47,798 bases of DNA, taken from positions 1 through 47,798 of the forward strand of contig NZ_JVDT01000263.1 in NCBI RefSeq assembly GCF_001076885.1, given 5' to 3'. Source of the DNA: Bacillus sp. 522_BSPC (GTDB lineage: Bacteria > Bacillota > Bacilli > Bacillales > Cytobacillaceae). Below, one piece after another: positions 37,836 to 47,775 of this stretch (positions are counted from its first letter, which is position 1; each line of letters starts with the position of its first letter). The notes beneath the pieces were generated by a model. The model was not told the DNA's origin. It ran no database searches and saw nothing but the letters and a program-made list of their open reading frames with translations. The position numbers and the translations under genes are program-made.

Positions 37836-40313
37836 ATGGAAAAAGTAGAAAGGGATATAATCGATCCGATTGGTGAGGTTGATTTTGGGAAGTCACGGGA
37901 AAGCTTCAGCTCAATTCTTCATAAATTTAATTCAAAATTGGAGAATTTTTTTTTAGTAAAAGGCTATTTGCTTTTAATCATTGGTTTCTTGCTTGGACGA
38001 GCCTTAATATTAGGACAGCTTACTCCTTTTGCTCTTCCATTTTTTGCAGCGGTGTATTTATCAAGGAAAGATAAAGCCCCACTTGCCCTCATTGGTTTAA
38101 TTGCTGGTGCGGCTACTTTAGGAATAACGGAGGCGGCTACTAATTTTGTCTTGTCTTTCTTATTCTTGATAAGCTATAAGATTATTTTGAACTGGAAAAA
38201 TAAAGAACAACAACTCGTACCAGTATTTGTTTTTGGTCTTGTCTTTCTTGGTAGCTTAGTAAAAGCATATCTATTAACAAACGGTTTTACATGGTATGGA
38301 GGAATGTTATCGTTAGTAGAAGGAAGTCTTGGTTATATTCTTACATTAATCTTCTTACAAAGCTTACCATTACTCACCGTAAATAAAAGGAGACAAGCAC
38401 TTAAAACAGAGGAAATTGTTTGTTTGATTATCATGCTAGCTTCTATTATGACTGGAACAATAGGATGGGCGGTCTATGGCATATCCATTGAACATATTAT
38501 GTCACGTTACTTAGTATTAGTATTTTCCTTTATTGCAGGGGCAACGATTGGCTCTACAGTTGGTGTGGTAACAGGGTTAATTTTTAGCCTAGCAAGTATT
38601 TCAAGTTTCTATCATATGAGTTTGCTCGCATTTTCTGGTCTTCTAGGTGGATTACTGAAAGAAGGGAAGAAAATTGGCGTGGCATTGGGATTATTTATTG
38701 CTACTCTTCTTATTGGAATGTACGGAGAAGATGGAGGCGTATTATCTGTTTCATTAATGGAAACAACAATAGCTGTTTTTCTATTCCTTCTCACACCAAG
38801 AAGTTTAACCTCTCGAATTGCAAAACACATACCAGGAACAACAGAATATTCCCAAGAACAACAGCAATATATGAGAAAAATGAGAGATGTAACTGCCCAA
38901 AGAGTTTCTCAATTTTCTAATGTTTTTCAGGCTCTCTCCAATAGTTTTTCGTCTCCCAACATTAGTGAGATGGTGGAGGAGGAAGATAATGAGTTAGACT
39001 ACTTTTTAAGTAATGTGACGGAAAAAACATGTCAGACATGTTTTCGAAAGGAATATTGCTGGGCTCGCAACTTTAATACAACCTATGATTATATGAAAGA
39101 CATTATGACAGAAATGGCAGATTCAGGCGGAAATATTTCCCCCAATCTTTCGAGGGATTGGGATAAACATTGTACGAGATCGAAAAAGGTTAAGGATGCT
39201 ATTCATCAGGAACTGGCACTGTACCAGGCCAACCAAAAATTAAAAAAACAGGTACAGGAAAGCAGAAAACTAGTTGCAGATCAATTACTTGGTGTATCAG
39301 AGGTTATGGGTGATTTTGCCAAAGAAATTCAAAGGGAAAGGGAAAATCATTATAAGCAGGAAGAACTAATATTAGAAGCTATTCAAGAATTTGGCATTCA
39401 TATTGAAAATGTAGAGATATATAGTCTAGAACAGGGGAACGTAGATATCGATATAACCATCCCTTACAGCACTGGTTATGGTGAATGTGAGAAACTGATT
39501 GCACCGATGTTATCTGATATTCTTGGGGAAACAATTATTGTAAATAAGGAGGAGGTTGCTGAGTATTCCAATGATTATAGTCATGCAACATTCCGATCAG
39601 CCAAAGCTTATACGGTAGAAACTGGCGTTGCACATGCAGCAAAGGATGGGGGATTTATATCAGGTGATAGCTATTCAACGATTGAACTAGGTTTGGGGAA
39701 ATATGCCATGGCAATAAGCGATGGAATGGGAAATGGAAAGCGTGCCCATGTAGAAAGTGAAGAGACACTACAATTATTGCAAAAAATTCTTCAATCAGGG
39801 ATTGAAGAACAAGTGGCGATTAAATCGATTAATTCAATCCTTTCTTTACGAACAACAGATGAAATTTTTTCCACGTTAGATTTAGCAATGATTGATCTTC
39901 AAAATGCAGCTGTTAAATTTTTGAAGATAGGATCTACCCCAAGTTTTATTAAAAGAGGATCAAAAGTAATGAAAGTTCAGGCAAGCAATTTACCTATGGG
40001 CATTCTCCAAGAATTTGATGTAGATGTTGTTAGTGAACAATTAAAGGCTGGCGATTTGCTAATTATGATGAGTGATGGTGTTTTTGAAGGACCAAAACAT
40101 GTAGAAAACTTTGAAATATGGATGAAGCGAAAAATCAAGGAGCTGAAAACAGAGAATCCCCAAGAGGTAGCAGACTTAATTATGGAGGAGGTTATACGAT
40201 CTCGTTTAGGGTTAATTGAAGATGATATGACTGTTTTAGTGGCAAAGATTGATCATAATATTCCGAAGTGGGCATCTATTCCGGTAAAAGGTTTTAAGCA
40301 AGCAGCAAATTGA
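37836..40313 (+). CDS. spoIIE: SpoIIE, PP2C-type serine phosphatase
   Basis: SpoIIE dephosphorylates SpoIIAA to release sigma F in the forespore and helps place the polar septum through FtsZ. About ten membrane segments fill residues 45-325, then a central regulatory region, then the PP2C domain (about 590-820). The metal-binding aspartates fall at Asp611 (ISGDSYS), Asp629 (ISDGMGNGK) and Asp747 (MSDGVFEG), within one residue of the B. subtilis numbering. The ATG with GGGAG eight bases upstream gives 825 residues. Its promoter has the 21-base spacing of Spo0A targets. Confidence 0.97.
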   Translation: MEKVERDIIDPIGEVDFGKSRESFSSILHKFNSKLENFFLVKGYLLLIIGFLLGRALILGQLTPFALPFFAAVYLSRKDKAPLALIGLIAGAATLGITEAATNFVLSFLFLISYKIILNWKNKEQQLVPVFVFGLVFLGSLVKAYLLTNGFTWYGGMLSLVEGSLGYILTLIFLQSLPLLTVNKRRQALKTEEIVCLIIMLASIMTGTIGWAVYGISIEHIMSRYLVLVFSFIAGATIGSTVGVVTGLIFSLASISSFYHMSLLAFSGLLGGLLKEGKKIGVALGLFIATLLIGMYGEDGGVLSVSLMETTIAVFLFLLTPRSLTSRIAKHIPGTTEYSQEQQQYMRKMRDVTAQRVSQFSNVFQALSNSFSSPNISEMVEEEDNELDYFLSNVTEKTCQTCFRKEYCWARNFNTTYDYMKDIMTEMADSGGNISPNLSRDWDKHCTRSKKVKDAIHQELALYQANQKLKKQVQESRKLVADQLLGVSEVMGDFAKEIQRERENHYKQEELILEAIQEFGIHIENVEIYSLEQGNVDIDITIPYSTGYGECEKLIAPMLSDILGETIIVNKEEVAEYSNDYSHATFRSAKAYTVETGVAHAAKDGGFISGDSYSTIELGLGKYAMAISDGMGNGKRAHVESEETLQLLQKILQSGIEEQVAIKSINSILSLRTTDEIFSTLDLAMIDLQNAAVKFLKIGSTPSFIKRGSKVMKVQASNLPMGILQEFDVDVVSEQLKAGDLLIMMSDGVFEGPKHVENFEIWMKRKIKELKTENPQEVADLIMEEVIRSRLGLIEDDMTVLVAKIDHNIPKWASIPVKGFKQAAN

Positions 40314-40333
40314 ATTTGATAACTTATTTCCCT

Positions 40334-40380
40334 CCTTTTTAACAAATGAAACCTCTCCTCGGTTTCCCTTCTTAAAAAGG
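40334..40380 (+). other. Nested hairpin between spoIIE and yabS
   Basis: CCTTTTTAA pairs with TTAAAAAGG, and inside it GAAACC pairs with GGTTTC. No T run follows the outer stem, so termination efficiency is unclear. Confidence 0.5.
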
Positions 40381-40443
40381 GTATAAATTCTTCCTTTTTC
40401 GTCGAGAATGGAACTAACTCACGAAGATGGAGGGGAGATATTT

Positions 40444-41178
40444 ATGAAAACAGGTACGTTAAAGCAGGTTCTGCTTATTACAGATGGATGTTCTAATAAA
40501 GGAGAAGATCCAATTGCGATGGCAGCGTTAGCGAATGAACAAGGAATTACGGTTAATGTCATTGGAGTAATGGAACAAGATACAATTGACGAGCAGGGGA
40601 TGAAGGAAATCGAAGGCATCGCACTTTCTGGAGGTGGTGTCAGCCAAATAGTATATGCGCAGCAATTAAGTCAGACTGTCCAAATGGTTACGAAAAAAGC
40701 AATGACTCAAACACTCCAAGGTGTAGTCAATAAAGAGCTTCAGCAAATATTAGGTTCCTCGAAAACAATGGAGGATCTTCCGCCGGAAAAGCGAGGAGAA
40801 GTAATGGAGGTTGTTGACGAACTAGGAGAGACAGTTGAACTTGAAGTATTGGTATTGCTAGATACAAGCGCTAGCATGAAGCATAAACTGCCAACTGTAA
40901 AAGAGGCTTTGCTTGATTTATCTCTAAGCTTGAATGCACGTTCTGGCGAGAATCGTTATTCAGTGTTTGTATTTCCCGGGAAAAAGAAAGATGTCGAAAA
41001 ATTAATGGATTGGACTCCTCGTTTAGAATCACTAACCAGTATATTTCCGAAATTATCTACAGGAGGAATTACGCCAACTGGTCCAGCTTTAAAAGAAGCA
41101 GTCTATTACTTTAAGCATAAGCGCTCATTAAGGAGCTTGATTTCAAGTGATGATGAATACTTCGAAGAGTCCATTTAA
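40444..41178 (+). CDS. yabS: YabS, von Willebrand factor A domain protein
   Basis: A vWA-domain protein of 244 residues, unusual in having two D-x-S-like elements: LLITDGCSNKGEDP at the N terminus and the MIDAS motif LLDTSASMKHK near residue 145, followed by STGGITPTGPAL. Its function is unknown. It is next to the kinase YabT, and vWA/kinase gene pairs are common, so a partnership is plausible but unproven. The ATG after GGAGGGGAG is chosen over one at 40408. Its end overlaps yabT by about 29 bases. Confidence 0.88.
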   Translation: MKTGTLKQVLLITDGCSNKGEDPIAMAALANEQGITVNVIGVMEQDTIDEQGMKEIEGIALSGGGVSQIVYAQQLSQTVQMVTKKAMTQTLQGVVNKELQQILGSSKTMEDLPPEKRGEVMEVVDELGETVELEVLVLLDTSASMKHKLPTVKEALLDLSLSLNARSGENRYSVFVFPGKKKDVEKLMDWTPRLESLTSIFPKLSTGGITPTGPALKEAVYYFKHKRSLRSLISSDDEYFEESI

Positions 41179-42148
41179 AATAAACGGCGGTACGGTAGTA
41201 AAAGGAAAGTGGCATAACAAGCAATATACCATCTTGAAGGAGCTTGGCTATGGAGCAAATGGCACTGTTTTTTTAGCAGATTCCCGAATAGGAAAAGTTG
41301 CTTTAAAATTAAGCAACAATAGCGTATCTATAACTTCCGAAGTAAATGTATTGAAGTCCTTTGCAAAGGTCCAAGGTTATAGCCTTGGACCTTCTTTAAT
41401 AGATGTGGATGATTGGGTAACAAATAAGGGGAATATCTCTTTTTATGTAATGGAATACATTAATGGACCTGATTTACTCGCCTTTATTCATAATAAGGAA
41501 GGTTCATGGATTGATGTACTAATGATCCAATTATTAAAAGATTTACAAGTTCTCCATGAAAACAACTGGGTTTTTGGAGATTTGAAGCCAGAGAATCTGA
41601 TTATTACAGGACCACCTACGAAAATTAGATGTATTGATGTAGGCGGAACAACGATTATTGGAAGGGCAATTAAAGAATTTACAGAGTTCTTTGATAGAGG
41701 CTACTGGGGATTGGGAACCAGAAAGGCAGAGCCGAGCTATGATTTATTTGCAGTTGCTATGATTATGCTAAATATATATCATCCAAAGCGCTTTAATAAA
41801 ACAGAAGGCGGAATAAAACAGCTACAAACGATGATTCGGCAAAAAAAAGGACTTCTTCGCTATGAAGGAATTCTTATAAAAGCATTAACGGGAAAATACC
41901 AAAGTGCAAAGGAAATGCGATTTGATTTATTGAAATTAACGAATGGTGGTAACACAAGTAGAAGGAAAGTAGTAGCTGGATCTCAAGCAAATATTTCTCG
42001 ACAAGTAAAAGGACAAAACCTCCAAACTTCCAATACAAGAAGCAAAATGGTTAAAAAGAAGAAAAAAGCCGGTTGGATTGAATCTATGCTTATCATTATT
42101 CTTATTTCCATTTGTTACATTTTGTATATATATGGTCAATTAACTTGA
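41150..42148 (+). CDS. yabT: YabT, Hanks-type serine/threonine kinase
   Basis: In B. subtilis YabT is a sporulation kinase, activated by DNA, that phosphorylates RecA and AbrB among others. The fold is compact: glycine loop LGYGANGTVFLA, ATP-binding Lys53 (VALK), catalytic Asp144 in GDLKPEN, and DVGGT in place of DFG. A basic stretch (SKMVKKKKKAG) precedes one C-terminal membrane segment, so the kinase domain faces the cytoplasm. The extracellular sensor domain of PrkC is absent. Start is uncertain between GTG 41147, ATG 41150 and ATG 41153. AbrB, a known substrate, is encoded in this window. Confidence 0.93.
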   Translation: MMNTSKSPFKINGGTVVKGKWHNKQYTILKELGYGANGTVFLADSRIGKVALKLSNNSVSITSEVNVLKSFAKVQGYSLGPSLIDVDDWVTNKGNISFYVMEYINGPDLLAFIHNKEGSWIDVLMIQLLKDLQVLHENNWVFGDLKPENLIITGPPTKIRCIDVGGTTIIGRAIKEFTEFFDRGYWGLGTRKAEPSYDLFAVAMIMLNIYHPKRFNKTEGGIKQLQTMIRQKKGLLRYEGILIKALTGKYQSAKEMRFDLLKLTNGGNTSRRKVVAGSQANISRQVKGQNLQTSNTRSKMVKKKKKAGWIESMLIIILISICYILYIYGQLT

Positions 42149-42296
42149 AAAGAGGAATTTTAACAATTTTAGAGAATAGTCTTTGGTATCACTTTTAAAA
42201 AAGTGATATCCTTGACTATAGTAACTACAACCTCGGATGAAAAAGTAATAACCTGAGTGTTGCTAGAATAGTGATAGTGATAAGGAAGTAATTAGA

Positions 42297-43679
42297 ATGT
42301 TTGAGGATCAAGTTTCGAATTATCTGCAAAGAAAAAATGTGACCCTAGAAGGAAAAAAAATCTTAGTTGGAGTATCGGGTGGACCTGATTCTTTAGCGCT
42401 TCTTCATTTTTTATGGACAAAGGAAGAAGTATGGAAAATCACTGTGTATGCCGGGCATGTCGATCATATGTTTCGAGGGGAGGAGTCGCTTAAAGAGGCT
42501 GAATTTGTGAAATTATTCTGTGAAGAGAGAAATATCCCTTTTTCTTGGGAAAGAATAAATTTGCCTGAGTTTATAAATAAAACAGGGATGAATTCACAAA
42601 AAGCTGCAAGAGAATGTAGGTATTCTTTCTATGAAAAAGTGATGAGGGAAAATAACGTAGATTATTTAGCACTAGGTCATCATGGTGATGATCAAATAGA
42701 AACAATTCTGATGCGATTAACGAGAGGGAGTTCAGGTAAGGCGAGAGCTGGAATTCCTTTTATCCGTCCTTTCGGAGCAGGAAATATTATTCGTCCCTTT
42801 TTATGTTTAGAAAGGGACGACATTGAGGAATATTGTAAAGTACATAATTTAAATCCAAGAAGAGATCCAAGCAATGAAAAAGACACATACAGCCGCAATC
42901 GATATAGAAAGTATGTTGTGCCCTTTTTGAAAAAAGAAAACATACACGCGGCAAAGCATTTCCAGCGGTTTAGTGAAGAATTAGCAGACGATGAAGCTTA
43001 TTTAATGGAGCAGGCAGAAGAAAGGCTTTCATTTATATTAGTCGAAAAACGAGAACAGGAAGCAGTAGTTGATATTAATCGATTTCTTTCAATAGCTATT
43101 CCTTTACAAAGAAGATGTATTCAACTAATATTAAATTATCTCTATGACGAGATGCCTATTTCATTATCCGCATTACATACTGAGCAAATGATGATATTAC
43201 TTAAGAGTCCTCATTCTTCTGGAAATATTGATCTCCCGAATGGTCTGAAAGTGAAAAAGTCGTACCATTATCTTCATTTTCAGCTTAATTTTTCTCCAAC
43301 AAAATCCTTTTATTATGAATTATCAAAAATGGGAGAGTTATTATTACCAAATGGGTATAATATTAAGGTAGAATATATAGACGGTGAACATCATACTGAT
43401 AATCATTGTATTCTTTTGGATTCTTCTATTTCCTTCCCTCTTATTATCCGTACAAGAAGCGCTGGCGATAGAATCCATTTAAAAGGGATGGATGGTAAGA
43501 AAAAAGTGAACCGCATTTTTATCGATGAGAAGATTCCAATCCATGAAAGAGAGAATTGGCCAATTATTACGGATAGTAATGGTGAAATTCTTTGGATACC
43601 TGGACTAAAAAAATCGATATATTCTCATAGTAATACGAATAGTGGTAGTAATCTATTAATAACATATAAAAAGCAATGA
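42297..43679 (+). CDS. tilS: tRNA(Ile)-lysidine synthetase
   Basis: TilS joins lysine to C34 of the CAU-anticodon tRNA-Ile, changing its reading from AUG to AUA; it is essential. The PP-loop [12 protein letters not shown] (Ser27-Ser32) and [19 protein letters not shown] are characteristic. The C-terminal domains include [31 protein letters not shown]. Length is 460 residues. AAGGAAG precedes the ATG. It is followed by hpt after 22 bases; the two enzymes are known to interact in B. subtilis. Confidence 0.96.
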   Translation: MFEDQVSNYLQRKNVTLEGKKILVGVSGGPDSLALLHFLWTKEEVWKITVYAGHVDHMFRGEESLKEAEFVKLFCEERNIPFSWERINLPEFINKTGMNSQKAARECRYSFYEKVMRENNVDYLALGHHGDDQIETILMRLTRGSSGKARAGIPFIRPFGAGNIIRPFLCLERDDIEEYCKVHNLNPRRDPSNEKDTYSRNRYRKYVVPFLKKENIHAAKHFQRFSEELADDEAYLMEQAEERLSFILVEKREQEAVVDINRFLSIAIPLQRRCIQLILNYLYDEMPISLSALHTEQMMILLKSPHSSGNIDLPNGLKVKKSYHYLHFQLNFSPTKSFYYELSKMGELLLPNGYNIKVEYIDGEHHTDNHCILLDSSISFPLIIRTRSAGDRIHLKGMDGKKKVNRIFIDEKIPIHERENWPIITDSNGEILWIPGLKKSIYSHSNTNSGSNLLITYKKQ

Positions 43680-43701
43680 TCTTCTAGGGGGCACACAAGA
43701 A

Positions 43702-44250
43702 ATGAAACACGATATTGAAAAAATATTGATATCTGAAGAAGAAATACAAGGTAAAATCAAGGATTTGGCTTTTCAACTTACAGAGGAATATCAAGATAAA
43801 TTTCCTTTGGCAATTGGAGTGTTAAAAGGTGCTATGCCCTTTATGGCCGATCTTTTAAAGCGAGTGGATACATACCTAGAGATGGATTTTATGGATGTGT
43901 CAAGTTATGGTAACTCTACTGTTTCTTCTGGAGAAGTAAAAATTTTAAAAGATTTGGATACTTCTGTTGAAGGAAGAGACATACTAATTATTGAGGATAT
44001 TATTGATAGTGGATTAACATTAAGTTATCTTGTAGAGTTGTTCCGTTATCGTAAAGCAAAATCAATCAAAATTGTGACTCTTCTTGATAAACCTTCTGGT
44101 AGAAAAACGGATCTTGAAGCAGATTATGTAGGATTTAACGTGCCAGACGCTTTTGTTGTGGGGTATGGATTAGACTACGCAGAAAAATATCGTAATCTAC
44201 CTTATATTGGTGTTTTAAAACCGGAAGTTTATGCAAGTGATAGTAAATAA
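43702..44250 (+). CDS. hpt: Hypoxanthine-guanine phosphoribosyltransferase
   Basis: Hpt salvages hypoxanthine and guanine to IMP and GMP using PRPP. The PRPP loop [13 protein letters not shown] has the acidic pair Glu98/Asp99. [16 protein letters not shown] and [11 protein letters not shown] are also conserved. The 182-residue length is normal. GGGGG precedes the ATG. In B. subtilis Hpt also helps activate ftsH transcription with TilS; gene order here is the same. Confidence 0.96.
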   Translation: MKHDIEKILISEEEIQGKIKDLAFQLTEEYQDKFPLAIGVLKGAMPFMADLLKRVDTYLEMDFMDVSSYGNSTVSSGEVKILKDLDTSVEGRDILIIEDIIDSGLTLSYLVELFRYRKAKSIKIVTLLDKPSGRKTDLEADYVGFNVPDAFVVGYGLDYAEKYRNLPYIGVLKPEVYASDSK

Positions 44251-44290
44251 GGATAAAAGAAAGGAATTCAGATCCAGAAAGGGTAATTCC

Positions 44291-44320
44291 TTGAATTTAC
44301 TTAATTTTCTATGTTACTAT
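44291..44320 (+). promoter_or_regulatory. Probable sigma-A promoter of ftsH
   Basis: TTGAAT and TACTAT are 18 bases apart with TGn before the -10. The -35 overlaps the right arm of an 8-base inverted repeat (AAGGAATT 44261, AATTCCTT 44285). Confidence 0.58.
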
Positions 44321-44356
44321 ACTCTATAGTTTGTTTACCGTGGGAGGAGGTAAGGG

Positions 44357-46267
44357 ATGAACCGTATTTTTCGTAATACCATTTTTTATTTATTAATCTT
44401 TTTAGTAATTATCGGTGTGGTTAGTTTTTTCAATGGAAATAATCAGCCTACCAAGCAATTAACATATACTGAATTAATAAATCACCTTGAAGCTGGTGAT
44501 GTTGCAGAAATAACGCAGCAGCCTGAAAGAGGTGTACTTGAAGTACGAGGGAAATTAAAGGGCTACAAAGAAAATGAAACATTTGTTTCTTATGTAACAA
44601 ACAATGAAACAAATGCTCAAGTGATCTTGAAAGCTGCTACAGAAGGTTCCAATATTGATGTGCAGCCAGCGCAAGAAACAAGCGGATGGATCACATTCTT
44701 TACTTCAATTATCCCGTTTGTGATTATTTTCATCTTATTTTTCTTCTTGCTCAATCAAGCCCAAGGTGGCGGCGGCGGCCGAGTAATGAACTTTGGTAAA
44801 AGTAAGGCAAAGCTTTACAATGAAGAAAAGAAAAAAGTTCGCTTTAATGATGTAGCAGGAGCCGACGAAGAAAAGCAAGAACTAGTAGAAGTTGTGGAAT
44901 TCTTAAAAGATCCACGTAAATTTGCTGAGCTAGGTGCTAGAATACCAAAAGGAGTCCTTCTTAATGGACCTCCAGGAACAGGTAAAACACTACTTGCTAG
45001 AGCGGTTGCAGGAGAAGCTGGCGTACCTTTTTTCTCCATCAGTGGTTCTGACTTCGTAGAAATGTTTGTAGGGGTAGGGGCTTCACGTGTTCGTGATTTA
45101 TTCGAAAATGCGAAGAAAAATGCTCCTTGTATTATCTTTATTGATGAAATAGATGCAGTTGGTCGTCAGCGTGGAGCTGGTTTAGGTGGAGGACACGATG
45201 AACGTGAACAAACCTTAAACCAATTATTAGTTGAAATGGATGGATTCGGTGCAAACGAAGGTATCATTATTATCGCTGCTACAAACCGTCCTGATATTTT
45301 AGACCCTGCATTATTACGTCCAGGTCGTTTTGACCGACAAATTACAGTTGACAGACCAGATGTTAATGGTCGTGAGGCAGTTTTACGTGTACATGCTCGT
45401 AATAAGCCTTTAGATGAGTCTGTCAATCTAAAAAGCATTGCTCAGCGTACACCAGGATTTTCTGGAGCTGATTTAGAAAATCTTCTAAATGAAGCAGCGC
45501 TTGTTGCAGCGAGAGCTGATAAGAAGAAAATTGATATGGAAGACATGGATGAGGCAACAGACCGTGTTATTGCTGGACCTTCCAAGAAAAGCCGAGTTGT
45601 TTCTAAAAAAGAAAGAAATATTGTTTCTTACCATGAAGCAGGTCATACAATTATCGGTGTTGTGTTAGATGAGGCTGATATGGTTCATAAAGTAACAATC
45701 GTACCTAGAGGTCAAGCTGGTGGGTATGCAGTTATGCTTCCTAAGGAAGATCGTTTCTTAATGACCAAGCAAGAGCTTCTTGATAAGATTACTGGATTAC
45801 TTGGTGGTCGTGTGGCAGAGGATATCGTATTTGGTGAAGTAAGTACTGGAGCACATAATGATTTCCAAAGAGCTACAGGTATTGCTCGTAAGATGGTAAC
45901 AGAGTATGGAATGAGTGATAAGCTTGGACCATTACAATTCGGTCAAGCACAAAGCCAAGTGTTCCTAGGTAGAGATTTAAATAATGAACAAAATTATTCT
46001 GATGCAATTGCATATGATATTGATTTAGAAATTCAACGAATCATAAAAGAGTGTTATGAAAGAGCGAAACAAATTCTTACAGAAAATCGTGAGAAGTTGA
46101 ACCTAATCGCCGAAACACTTCTGGAAATAGAGACATTGGATGCTGAACAAATCAATAGCCTTTACAAAGATGGTGTCTTACCTGATCGTACGATTAAAGC
46201 TGATACGACTTTAGGTTCAGATGATGTGAAGGTAAATATTAACAAAAAAGATGACCGAAACGAGTAA
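44357..46267 (+). CDS. ftsH: FtsH, ATP-dependent membrane metalloprotease
   Basis: FtsH is a hexameric AAA+ zinc protease that removes damaged membrane proteins and, in B. subtilis, Spo0E and other regulators. Two membrane segments (about 5-25 and 112-133) flank an external domain. The AAA module has Walker A GPPGTGKT (204-211), Walker [10 protein letters not shown] and the arginine-finger region RPGRFDRQI. The zinc site is HEAGH (426-430). The C-terminal tail is short and polar. Length is 636 residues, the family norm. GGGAGGAGG precedes the ATG. A strong terminator follows, then an insertion sequence where coaX would be expected. Confidence 0.97.
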   Translation: MNRIFRNTIFYLLIFLVIIGVVSFFNGNNQPTKQLTYTELINHLEAGDVAEITQQPERGVLEVRGKLKGYKENETFVSYVTNNETNAQVILKAATEGSNIDVQPAQETSGWITFFTSIIPFVIIFILFFFLLNQAQGGGGGRVMNFGKSKAKLYNEEKKKVRFNDVAGADEEKQELVEVVEFLKDPRKFAELGARIPKGVLLNGPPGTGKTLLARAVAGEAGVPFFSISGSDFVEMFVGVGASRVRDLFENAKKNAPCIIFIDEIDAVGRQRGAGLGGGHDEREQTLNQLLVEMDGFGANEGIIIIAATNRPDILDPALLRPGRFDRQITVDRPDVNGREAVLRVHARNKPLDESVNLKSIAQRTPGFSGADLENLLNEAALVAARADKKKIDMEDMDEATDRVIAGPSKKSRVVSKKERNIVSYHEAGHTIIGVVLDEADMVHKVTIVPRGQAGGYAVMLPKEDRFLMTKQELLDKITGLLGGRVAEDIVFGEVSTGAHNDFQRATGIARKMVTEYGMSDKLGPLQFGQAQSQVFLGRDLNNEQNYSDAIAYDIDLEIQRIIKECYERAKQILTENREKLNLIAETLLEIETLDAEQINSLYKDGVLPDRTIKADTTLGSDDVKVNINKKDDRNE

Positions 46268-46281
46268 TTGTTCATCTAGGA

Positions 46282-46311
46282 AAGGGTACGCGTAAAGCGT
46301 ACCCTTTTTTT
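46282..46311 (+). terminator. Terminator after ftsH
   Basis: AAGGGTACGC and GCGTACCCTT flank GTAAA and run into T residues. Confidence 0.92.
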
Positions 46312-46347
46312 GTCTGTATCGTAAAATATAAAAATAGCTTTTATAAG

Positions 46348-46370
46348 GGCTCTATAATATTTGTTGGGGT
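46348..46370 (+). repeat. Left terminal inverted repeat of ISL3 element
   Basis: Begins GGCTCTATAAT and ends TTGTTGGGGT; partner of 47776-47798. Confidence 0.8.
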
Positions 46371-46467
46371 TGTCCTACAATTTGTATGCAAAAAAATACA
46401 CGCATACATCCAATTCTTTTATACTTGAATTGTCGAGAAACAAGTAAAGAAATGGAGATGCGTGTAT

Positions 46468-47682
46468 ATGAATTTTAACATTTCTATTCCAGGATTAAAA
46501 GATGTGCTGGTAAAAAACGTAGAAGAAGTAGGAGAATATATTCATGTTTATGTAGAGATGGAGCGTAAACCGCACTGTTGTCCAAAGTGTGGCAGTCAAA
46601 CCAATCGAATTCATGATTATCGCATTCAAAAAATCAAACATTTGAAGTGGTTTGAACGAAAAACGCTGTTGTTCTATAAAAGAAGAAGATATGTTTGTGC
46701 TTGCGGAAAGCGATTCTCTGAAATGAACACGTTTGTAGAGTGTTATCAGCGTAGTACGATCGAATGGAACCAGGCAATTGCAATCAAAGCAATAAAAGGA
46801 AAAACATATAAAGAGACGGCAGAAGTTTATGGAACATCCCCAACAACAGTTGTTCGTCGTTTCGATCAAATAGCCAAAGAAGCAATTCATCCGGTCACAG
46901 AGCTGCCAAAAGTGATAGCTATTGATGAGTACAAAGGCGATACCAAGGAAGGGAAATATCAATTAATTATAGCTAATGGAATCACAAGAGAACCAATTGA
47001 CATTCTTCCAAATCGGTATAAAAAAACGATTAAACGGTACCTTCAAAAACATGGAGCGCAAGTACAAATCGTAATCATGGATATGAGTCCATCCTTTAAA
47101 GCAGCTGTACAAGAAGCTCTGGGTAAACCAGTTATTGTAGCGGACAGGTTTCATTTTTGTCGATATATTTATTGGGCATTAGATAAGGTTAGGCGACGTG
47201 TCCAACAAAACTTTCATGCGTATGATCGTAAGAAGTGTAAGAGAATGAAACATGTCTTTCATAAAGCAAAAGATAAGTTAAATAATGAAGAACGTTGGCT
47301 TCTAGAGAGATATCTATCTATGTCGGAAGAATTAAAGCAGGCCTATGAACTGAAAGAAGCCTTTCGAGCATGGTTTACAAGGGCTAAAGAAATTGGAAGC
47401 ACACAAATTAAGAAGGTCAAATATGAACTCGAACAACTTTTAATAAGATTTAAAACCGAAGGTATTTTAGAGATGTCTGATGTAATAAAGACATTCAAGA
47501 ATTGGCAGACGGAGATACTCAACAGCTTTGTGTACAATTACTCAAATGGTTTTCTTGAGGGGATTAACAATTCCACCAAAGTAATCAAACGAAACGCATT
47601 TGGATTTAGAAGTTTTGAGCGCTTTCGTGCCAAGATATTATTAACACATCAATTTAAGGGAATTGGAATACATGTTGGATAA
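46468..47682 (+). CDS. ISL3-family transposase
   Basis: A 404-residue DDE transposase. An N-terminal zinc ribbon (CCPKCGS and CACGKRF, roughly residues 35-85) is followed by a helix-turn-helix (KTYKETAEVYGTSPTTVVRRF). The catalytic triad is visible: first Asp in VIAIDEYKG, second in IVIMDMSPSF, and Glu in NGFLEGINNS. All are intact and there is no frameshift, so the protein may be active. The ATG after GGAGATG is preferred; GTG 46462 is two codons earlier. The TACACGCATAC segment upstream repeats part of the start region. Confidence 0.92.
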   Translation: MNFNISIPGLKDVLVKNVEEVGEYIHVYVEMERKPHCCPKCGSQTNRIHDYRIQKIKHLKWFERKTLLFYKRRRYVCACGKRFSEMNTFVECYQRSTIEWNQAIAIKAIKGKTYKETAEVYGTSPTTVVRRFDQIAKEAIHPVTELPKVIAIDEYKGDTKEGKYQLIIANGITREPIDILPNRYKKTIKRYLQKHGAQVQIVIMDMSPSFKAAVQEALGKPVIVADRFHFCRYIYWALDKVRRRVQQNFHAYDRKKCKRMKHVFHKAKDKLNNEERWLLERYLSMSEELKQAYELKEAFRAWFTRAKEIGSTQIKKVKYELEQLLIRFKTEGILEMSDVIKTFKNWQTEILNSFVYNYSNGFLEGINNSTKVIKRNAFGFRSFERFRAKILLTHQFKGIGIHVG

Positions 47683-47697
47683 AAACTAGAGAATGAA

Positions 47698-47742
47698 CAT
47701 TTGTATGTTTGGAGGGTCTAAGACCTTCCAAACATACAAATG
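47698..47742. repeat. 45-nt near-perfect palindrome inside the ISL3 element
   Basis: The arms at 47698-47719 and 47721-47742 pair at 22 positions with a single G-T wobble around one central base. It begins 15 bases after the transposase stop. No T run follows. It could be a strong hairpin that stabilises the mRNA or blocks read-through. Confidence 0.75.
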
Positions 47743-47775
47743 CCACCAAGCTTAAGCGCGGTAGCCTAGTATTTT

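Noticed and set aside
46495-46962. 155-codon open frame opposite the ISL3 transposase
   Set aside because: Phe/Cys-rich shadow of the transposase; no start signals.
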